Of a stretch of 6,373 nucleotides of DNA, positions 1 to 3,780 are shown piece after piece; the stretch's first letter is position 1; every line of letters begins with the position of its first letter. The translations under genes were made by a program, and so were the position numbers. The stretch is from assembly GCA_947302185.1 (NCBI GenBank), contig CAMYVI010000148.1:1-6373 (forward strand), in the 5' to 3' direction. Source of the stretch: an uncultured Lachnospiraceae bacterium (GTDB lineage: Bacteria > Bacillota_A > Clostridia > Lachnospirales > Lachnospiraceae). Below the pieces are notes generated by a model. That model ran no database searches. It was not told the DNA's origin and worked only from the letters and a program-made list of their open reading frames with translations.

Positions 1-40
1 GCGCATTCATCTCACGACTTAAGTCACGAGAATTCTGCGT
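1..40 (+). repeat. Left copy of a 40-bp quasi-palindromic inverted repeat
   Basis: This segment matches the reverse complement of 636-675 at 32 of 40 positions by hand alignment, with no gaps. Its centre (11-30) is itself nearly palindromic, with 8 of 10 base pairs around a perfect GACTTAAGTC core. It also contains TCACGA twice in direct orientation (12-17 and 24-29). It touches the window edge, so it may extend further left. It is not coding as far as I can see. It could be one copy of an interspersed intergenic repeat family, a regulator-binding site, or one end of a small mobile or invertible unit. The sequence alone does not decide. Confidence 0.65.
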
Positions 41-52
41 CAGAGATTAAAT

Positions 53-65
53 ACCGCTATGCGGT
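53..65 (+). other. Short hairpin upstream of the cupin gene
   Basis: A perfect 5-bp stem (ACCGC and GCGGT) closes a 3-nt TAT loop and is followed by TCGTTTT. It could be the weak end of an upstream plus-strand transcript or a small operator. The stem is too short to call a terminator with confidence. It overlaps an upstream in-frame ATG at 59 that has no ribosome binding site. Confidence 0.25.
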
Positions 66-93
66 TCGTTTTCGATTCGCTGAACGATCAAAT

Positions 94-107
94 TATGATA
101 ATATATA
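94..107 (+). promoter_or_regulatory. Possible -10 region of the cupin promoter
   Basis: An AT-rich block contains overlapping -10-like hexamers (TATGAT at 94-99, GATAAT at 97-102, TATATA at 102-107), about 30-40 nt before the cupin start. No good -35 box lies at standard spacing: the best is TTTCGA at 70-75, with 3 of 6 matches. The gene needs a promoter somewhere here because it is the first plus-strand gene in view, but the exact position is a guess. Confidence 0.3.
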
Positions 108-133
108 GGAAACCAATAAAGGAGGTATTTCTC

Positions 134-484
134 ATGATCAGGAAACCGGAAGAATTCAATATCGAATACAAGGAACATATGCGTGACGGCGACGGCACTG
201 TACAGCTGACCCATTTTATCAAGGGACCCGAGGAACTTAACGGTAAAGGACGCCTGTTTTCAAAGATAACACTGAACCCCGGCTGCAGCATCGGTTATCA
301 TGTACACGATAAGGATGCAGAGCTTTTCTACATTCTGAAAGGCGTGGCCGAATACAATGACGGCGGTGAGCTCAAAACAATTCAGGCCGGCGACGTGACC
401 ATCTGTCCCACCGGAACAGGCCACGGTATCGCCAATAAAACAGATGAGGTCGTGGAACTGGTAGCAGTTATTGTATATGCTTAA
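134..484 (+). CDS. Small single-domain cupin protein
   Basis: A 116-residue cytosolic protein that is one cupin barrel. The first cupin motif spans about residues 50-70, with metal-ligand candidates His56, His58 and Glu63. The second spans about 87-101 and fits G-x5-P-x-G-x2-H-x3-N exactly, giving His97 as the fourth ligand. A metal-binding barrel is therefore expected. Small cupins of this kind include isomerases, dioxygenases and sugar- or ligand-binding proteins, and nothing here identifies the substrate. The ATG at 134 is chosen because AAAGGAGGT (118-126) sits 7 nt before it. An in-frame ATG at 59 would add 25 residues but has no ribosome binding site, and the extra residues do not belong to the cupin fold. 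The gene stands alone, converges on the DegV gene, and is bracketed by inverted repeats at 1-40 and 636-675. Confidence 0.9.
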   Translation: MIRKPEEFNIEYKEHMRDGDGTVQLTHFIKGPEELNGKGRLFSKITLNPGCSIGYHVHDKDAELFYILKGVAEYNDGGELKTIQAGDVTICPTGTGHGIANKTDEVVELVAVIVYA

Positions 485-491
485 GTTTAAG

Positions 492-549
492 AACGCCTCG
501 GCGTTTCTGCCTCGACGTGCGAAGCTCGTAAGCGCTTTCCGCTGCGCAC
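492..549 (+). other. Structured spacer just after the cupin gene
   Basis: Two inverted repeats follow the cupin stop closely. AACGCC (492-497) pairs with GGCGTT (500-505), a tight hairpin 7 nt after the stop codon. GTGCG-a-AGC (517-525) pairs with GCT-g-CGCAC (541-549) with one A-G mismatch, and encloses the 8-bp palindrome AAGCGCTT (530-537). Neither is followed by a proper T-run, so terminator function is doubtful. The block looks like repeat-derived intergenic DNA and encodes no recognisable gene. Confidence 0.35.
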
Positions 550-588
550 ACTTAATCCTGTTAACATCAAACAGATGCTTCAGACAGC

Positions 589-630
589 AAAGAGGACTGC
601 TCCATCGGACAGATGCAGCAGTCCTCTTTT
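589..630 (+). terminator. Strong hairpin terminator between convergent genes
   Basis: A perfect 13-bp stem (589-601 with 617-629) has a 15-nt loop, in which CATC and GATG can pair to lengthen it. On the plus strand it ends in TTTT (627-630), so it should stop cupin transcription. Read from the minus strand, the same stem ends in TTT and could also stop DegV transcription. Its position between two convergent genes fits a shared terminator. The T-runs are short in both directions. Confidence 0.8.
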
Positions 631-635
631 AGGGT

Positions 636-675
636 ACGCGCAATACTCGTGACTTTAGCCGTGAGATATGTGCGC
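636..675 (-). repeat. Right copy of the 40-bp inverted repeat
   Basis: The reverse complement matches 1-40 at 32 of 40 bases. It shares the GCGCA end, the CTCACG and AAGTCACGAG core blocks and the GCGT end. Mismatches cluster at 668-670 and 640-641, with single changes elsewhere. It lies between the shared terminator and the stop codon of the DegV gene, so it is intergenic. Together with the left copy it encloses the cupin gene and its terminator (total span 675 bp). Confidence 0.65.
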
Positions 676-688
676 AAGGTTCTTGAAT

Positions 689-1576
689 TTAATCTATTCT
701 ATCGTCGCCCCAGAAGAACAGAGCTACTGTTCCGGGACCTGTATGGCTTCCTATTGTCGTTCCGATATCAAATATCCGGACTTTGCCCTTGAGTTTCGGG
801 AAAGCAAGTTCAATCGCATCGGCGACTGTCCGGGCATCTTCATAGCAGTCGGACTGTGAGATGAAGCATTTGCCCGAATACTCCGAACCGTTCTGAGCGT
901 GAAGCAGCATCTTCTGGACTGTGGCGTGGATTACTTTTTTCTTTCCGCGATGCTTTTCTCTGGCTATAAGCTTTCCCTTGTAATCCACATTGAGGAGCGG
1001 GCATATATTGAGAAGCTGTCCTATCGCTCCGGAAGCCTTTGAGACCCTGCCGCCGCGGATCAGGTAAGTAAGATCCGATGTGAAGAACCAGTGCTGGCAT
1101 TTCAATCTGTTATTCTCGGCCCAGTCACGGAGTTCGTCAATATTCATTCCCTGATCCCTCAGGTCAGCCAGTTGATCCATCATTAAGCCATAGCCGGAAG
1201 AGGCAGCCAGTGAATCTACAACATAGAGCTTTCTCTCGGGATAGCGGTCGCGCAGATCCTGTGCAGCCAGTACCGCAGAGTTAAGGGTGCCGGATATTCC
1301 CGAACTCAGAGTGAGATGAAGAATATCTTTCCCCTCTTTCAGAAAGGTTTCAAAATACTCTTCGTATTCTCCGACGGCGACCTGTGACGTTTTGGTCATG
1401 GCGCCGTCGCGCATCATTTGATAAAAATTTTTGAACGGGATGGAAATGCCGAGATCATCGGGATAAGTATGCCCATCGACTTCAAAGTGAAAGCATATAT
1501 ATCTGATATCTCTCTTTTCGAAAAATTCTGCCGAAAGATCGGCTGTAGAGCAGCAGCTCAGGACAAATTCCGCCAT
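689..1576 (-). CDS. DegV-family fatty-acid-binding protein (FakB-like)
   Basis: A 295-residue cytosolic protein covering the full usual length of the DegV family. Family signatures visible in order are a CCSTADLS start (residues 8-15), TSQ (63-65), LSSGISGT (90-97), VVDS (119-122), LIRGGRVSKASGAIG (172-186), and IGTTIGSHTGPG (271-282) with the conserved His278. The family binds one fatty acid. FakB members present it to the kinase FakA for phosphorylation and entry into phospholipid synthesis, and the TSQ, SSG and His motifs shape the carboxylate end of the pocket. No FakA gene is in view, so a FakB role is inferred. ATG 1576 is preferred because AGGTG (1583-1587) lies 6 nt before it. A GTG at 1585 would add three residues, but its possible AGGA (1595-1598) lies upstream of the predicted transcript start. 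The gene lies 93 bp downstream of the patatin fusion and has its own promoter. Confidence 0.92.
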   Translation of the reverse strand: MAEFVLSCCSTADLSAEFFEKRDIRYICFHFEVDGHTYPDDLGISIPFKNFYQMMRDGAMTKTSQVAVGEYEEYFETFLKEGKDILHLTLSSGISGTLNSAVLAAQDLRDRYPERKLYVVDSLAASSGYGLMMDQLADLRDQGMNIDELRDWAENNRLKCQHWFFTSDLTYLIRGGRVSKASGAIGQLLNICPLLNVDYKGKLIAREKHRGKKKVIHATVQKMLLHAQNGSEYSGKCFISQSDCYEDARTVADAIELAFPKLKGKVRIFDIGTTIGSHTGPGTVALFFWGDDRID

Positions 1577-1599
1577 TTTATTCACCTATTGTATTCCTG

Positions 1600-1628
1600 T
1601 TTATAGATAATTGAGTTGCAAATGTAAA
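1600..1628 (-). promoter_or_regulatory. Sigma-A-type promoter of the DegV gene
   Basis: On the minus strand, TTTACA (1623-1628, 5 of 6 to consensus) is followed by a 17-nt spacer and then TATAAA (1600-1605, 5 of 6). Transcription would begin near 1593, leaving a short leader that still includes the AGGTG ribosome binding site. The spacing is ideal, and the site lies in the gap after the patatin fusion. The DegV gene can therefore be expressed independently. No convincing terminator lies between the two genes, so read-through from upstream is also possible. Confidence 0.7.
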
Positions 1629-1669
1629 AAGTATAATCTCTTCTTGACGCAGAATAAGAAAAATGAAGA

Positions 1670-3229
1670 TTATCTCAGATATGCCCTCAATGCGGGAAGC
1701 TGTTCCCTCATATCGTTGTAGCCGAGATAGTAGAGTTCTCCCAGCTTATCCATATTGCTTTCCACCCTTGAGACTGTCGGTCGCACGGAAGGAGCAATCA
1801 TGAAAATGCGTCCTGCACTGTGAAGCATATCGAGCCGGTCTGCCAATTTATTGTAAGCTTCGTTTGAAGAGGCGAGTATCTCTGCAAATTCCGGTGTCTT
1901 ATGATAGAATCTTCTGGCCATCACGGCTGAGTTATTTTTGGACAGGTCGTACCTGTATGCGGTATCGCGTGTCCGCACAACAACGATTTTTTCAAAGCCT
2001 TTGTCAAGCGCCCAGTCAATCGCGATTTTGCAGCTGCACCCTCCGTCAAGAAAGTGTTCGCCCTCAACTTCTACCGGCCTTGAGAGGAACGGCATGGATG
2101 CAGACGCCCGGATAGCCTGAAAAATATCGCTGCATTCGTCGCGGTCAAAGTATCGCGTCTTTCCGGACGGATAATCGGTCGTAACGGCAACGTATTGTCT
2201 GCGGGCATCGAAAAAACGCTCGCGGTTCAGAGGATCGATCTTCTCATAGTCGTTATATGCAAAATCGAAACCTATCAGCCCCTGGTTCTTTCGGAAAGCC
2301 TTCATGCCTACATAGCGGCTGTCATGACGATAGGTGAGATTCAGGCGGGCAGAGCGACCGATCTGACCGGACACATAATTCATTCCGTTCAGCGCACCGG
2401 CGGATGTTCCTATTACAGTCCGGAAATTAATATCCTCTTCCATAAGAACATCGAGTACGCCTTCACCGTAGAGGCCGCGGAACGCACCGCCTTCGAGAAC
2501 GATGCAGCCGTCTGTCAGCGTATCTTTTGCCTGACCGTGAGGCAGGAATTCTATACCTCTGAAAATGTTTTTGGTCTGTGCCTGCAGTTCATTTGTATCA
2601 TTTGAATCCGTTTTCTTCCACGTATAATCACGTGTCAGCTCCTCGGAAGTGATTTCTCTCAGGACCCTGCAGGGATTTCCGACGGCAATTACATTGTCCG
2701 GAACATCTTTCGTGACAATGCTGCCTGCTCCGATCACGACGTTGCTTCCGATCGTGACGCCGGGCATGACCGAAACGCCTGCTCCGAACCAGACATTGTC
2801 ACCGACTTTGATGGGCCATGCGTATTCAAGTCCGGCGTTCCGCCTCGGGAAATCGATGGGGTGTCCGGCTGTATAGAAACCGCAGTTCGGTGCGATAAAG
2901 ACATTATCTCCGAATGTGACGCGGGCACCGTCGAGGATGATCGTGTTAAAGTTTGCGAAAAAATTATCCCCGACTTCTATATTATACCCGTAGTCGCAAT
3001 AGAAAGGAGAACGTATGGTGATATTTTCTCCCGCTTTTCCCAGGATATTTCTGATAAGACGATCTCTATCGGGATCGCCGGGAGCAGTAGAATTGTATTT
3101 GAAGCACAAATTCTGCACCTGAGTCATTTCGCCCAGGAGATATTCGTCATAGTTGGCGTCATAAATGAGGCCCGCGTCTCTTTTTTCTTTTTCTGTCATG
3201 GTTATTTTCAAATTAACTGCGGGAATCAA
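1670..3229 (-). CDS. Fusion: Maa-type O-acetyltransferase plus patatin-like acyl hydrolase
   Basis: One continuous 519-residue frame with two complete enzyme domains. Residues about 11-200 are a maltose/galactoside-type acetyltransferase: an N-terminal helical cap, then a left-handed beta-helix with hexapeptide repeats (IGSNVVIGAG at 160-169), the catalytic His123 in TAGHPID, and the typical GNPCRVLR end. It should move acetyl from acetyl-CoA to a sugar hydroxyl. After a hydrophilic linker (about 201-240), residues about 241-519 are a patatin domain: oxyanion loop GGAFRG (247-252), nucleophile Ser276 in GTSAG, and Asp395 in DGG. This is a Ser-Asp dyad for lipid acyl hydrolysis, related to bacterial RssA/YjjU-type proteins. 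I see no signal peptide or membrane segment. The chosen start is TTG 3229, because GGAGGGG (3232-3238) lies just before it. ATG 3199 would give the usual family N-terminus (MTEKEK, 509 residues) but has no ribosome binding site. The substrates are unknown, and the link between the two activities is not evident. Confidence 0.9.
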   Translation of the reverse strand: MIPAVNLKITMTEKEKRDAGLIYDANYDEYLLGEMTQVQNLCFKYNSTAPGDPDRDRLIRNILGKAGENITIRSPFYCDYGYNIEVGDNFFANFNTIILDGARVTFGDNVFIAPNCGFYTAGHPIDFPRRNAGLEYAWPIKVGDNVWFGAGVSVMPGVTIGSNVVIGAGSIVTKDVPDNVIAVGNPCRVLREITSEELTRDYTWKKTDSNDTNELQAQTKNIFRGIEFLPHGQAKDTLTDGCIVLEGGAFRGLYGEGVLDVLMEEDINFRTVIGTSAGALNGMNYVSGQIGRSARLNLTYRHDSRYVGMKAFRKNQGLIGFDFAYNDYEKIDPLNRERFFDARRQYVAVTTDYPSGKTRYFDRDECSDIFQAIRASASMPFLSRPVEVEGEHFLDGGCSCKIAIDWALDKGFEKIVVVRTRDTAYRYDLSKNNSAVMARRFYHKTPEFAEILASSNEAYNKLADRLDMLHSAGRIFMIAPSVRPTVSRVESNMDKLGELYYLGYNDMREQLPALRAYLR

Positions 3230-3231
3230 AT

Positions 3232-3265
3232 CCCCTCCGGATGAGATACAAGGGACATTATATCA
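3232..3265 (-). promoter_or_regulatory. Extended -10 promoter and ribosome binding site of the fusion gene
   Basis: On the minus strand, TGATATAAT (3257-3265) is a perfect extended -10 element (TGn followed by TATAAT). The -35 position is poor: TGGGGA at 17-nt spacing has 3 of 6 matches, as expected for extended -10 promoters. The transcript should start near 3250. The leader is only about 20 nt and carries GGAGGGG (3232-3238). GGAGG lies 4 nt before TTG 3229, which decides the start in favour of TTG over the later ATG. Confidence 0.65.
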
Positions 3266-3326
3266 TAGATTATCTTTTCTCCCCAGCTACATTTTTCACA
3301 GTATGTATTTTTCGGTGCTGACGCGT

Positions 3327-3395
3327 GAAAACATGCCGCCACAGCATATAGCTGACACTGTTTACGAATGTCTGCTGTATACTGTGGCGGCAATG
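3327..3395 (-). terminator. Long hairpin terminator ending the kinase-HPt operon
   Basis: A perfect 11-bp GC-rich stem (3334-3344 with 3382-3392) extends inward through several more short paired blocks, so nearly the whole 59-nt element can fold as one long imperfect hairpin. A one-base bulge allows two further pairs at the outer end (3332-3333 with 3394-3395). Read on the minus strand, the stem is followed by TG and then TTTT (3328-3331), as in an intrinsic terminator. On the plus strand no T-run follows. It lies 24 bp past the HPt stop codon and upstream of the fusion-gene promoter, so it separates the two transcription units. Confidence 0.7.
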
Positions 3396-3418
3396 CCTGA
3401 TGTGACAGTCTTTATAAA

Positions 3419-3769
3419 TTATTCATGTCTCAGGATATCCACATATTTTTCATACTCACACTTAACATGTCCGTAATCTTCGTCAAGACTGTCAAGCCTT
3501 TCATTTCTCAGATCCTCCACCAACGGACAGATTGAAAGAAACAGCGGTGTAAGACCCAGCATTCCGGAATCCCCTTTGAGACCGTGAGCGGTCCGGAAGG
3601 CATCTGTGTATTTTTTCATCTGAAGCTCGCGGTCGAGTTTTTCAAAACCCGGATCTGAGCCGAATTCTTTCACCCATCGCAGGTAGAATTCCGTGTCCCC
3701 GAAACAGCGCTTTAGTGCGCCGGTCACATCACATCCCCAGGCGTCAAGCTCACTCAAAATAGTATTCAT
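3419..3769 (-). CDS. Stand-alone HPt phosphotransfer protein
   Basis: A 116-residue cytosolic protein that is a single HPt four-helix domain. The phospho-acceptor is His62 in AHGLKGDSGMLGL (about 61-73), which matches the family AH-x-LKG signature, including the Lys and Gly that follow the histidine. HPt proteins pass phosphate between receiver domains and have no catalytic activity of their own. The ATG at 3769 is chosen because AGGAGG (3774-3779) lies 4 nt before it. The TTG just upstream (3772) would be too close to that site. The start lies 8 nt after the kinase stop, and the ribosome binding site overlaps the TAG stop, so translation is probably coupled to the kinase. Its natural donor is the receiver domain of that kinase. 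The final response regulator is not in the window. Confidence 0.92.
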   Translation of the reverse strand: MNTILSELDAWGCDVTGALKRCFGDTEFYLRWVKEFGSDPGFEKLDRELQMKKYTDAFRTAHGLKGDSGMLGLTPLFLSICPLVEDLRNERLDSLDEDYGHVKCEYEKYVDILRHE

Positions 3770-3773
3770 CAAG

Positions 3774-3780
3774 CCTCCTA
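3774..3780 (-). promoter_or_regulatory. Ribosome binding site overlapping the kinase stop codon
   Basis: The TAG stop of the kinase (3778-3780) shares bases with AGGAGG (3774-3779), which serves the HPt start at 3769. This arrangement is typical of translational coupling and suggests that the two proteins are made together in a fixed ratio. Confidence 0.75.

Noticed and set aside
59..133. N-terminal extension of the cupin protein from ATG 59
   Set aside because: There is no ribosome binding site before 59, the ATG lies in a small hairpin, and the added residues are outside the cupin fold. ATG 134 has an excellent AGGAGG-type site.
1645..1655. An 11-base match (inverted) to 32-42 near the DegV promoter, as a possible third repeat copy
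   Set aside because: An 11-base match is expected by chance several times in a window of this size, and the flanking bases do not continue the repeat.
1629..1669. Terminator directly after the fusion gene
   Set aside because: Only a weak AT-rich 5-bp inverted pair (TTCTT/AAGAA) is present, with no GC-rich stem followed by a T-run.
2195..2605. Plus-strand open frame of 136 codons within the fusion gene
   Set aside because: It is antisense to the conserved patatin and linker coding sequence, with no recognisable domain or ribosome site. It is the complement of a well-supported gene.
2580..2640. Frameshift or false join between the acetyltransferase and patatin domains
   Set aside because: The frame is continuous through a hydrophilic linker with no stop, no internal start preceded by a ribosome site that I could find, and no homopolymer suggestive of a sequencing error.
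3165..3476. Plus-strand open frame of 103 codons across the gap between the HPt and fusion genes
   Set aside because: It runs over the promoter, the long hairpin and the ends of two minus-strand genes, has low-complexity composition and shows no family match I recognise.
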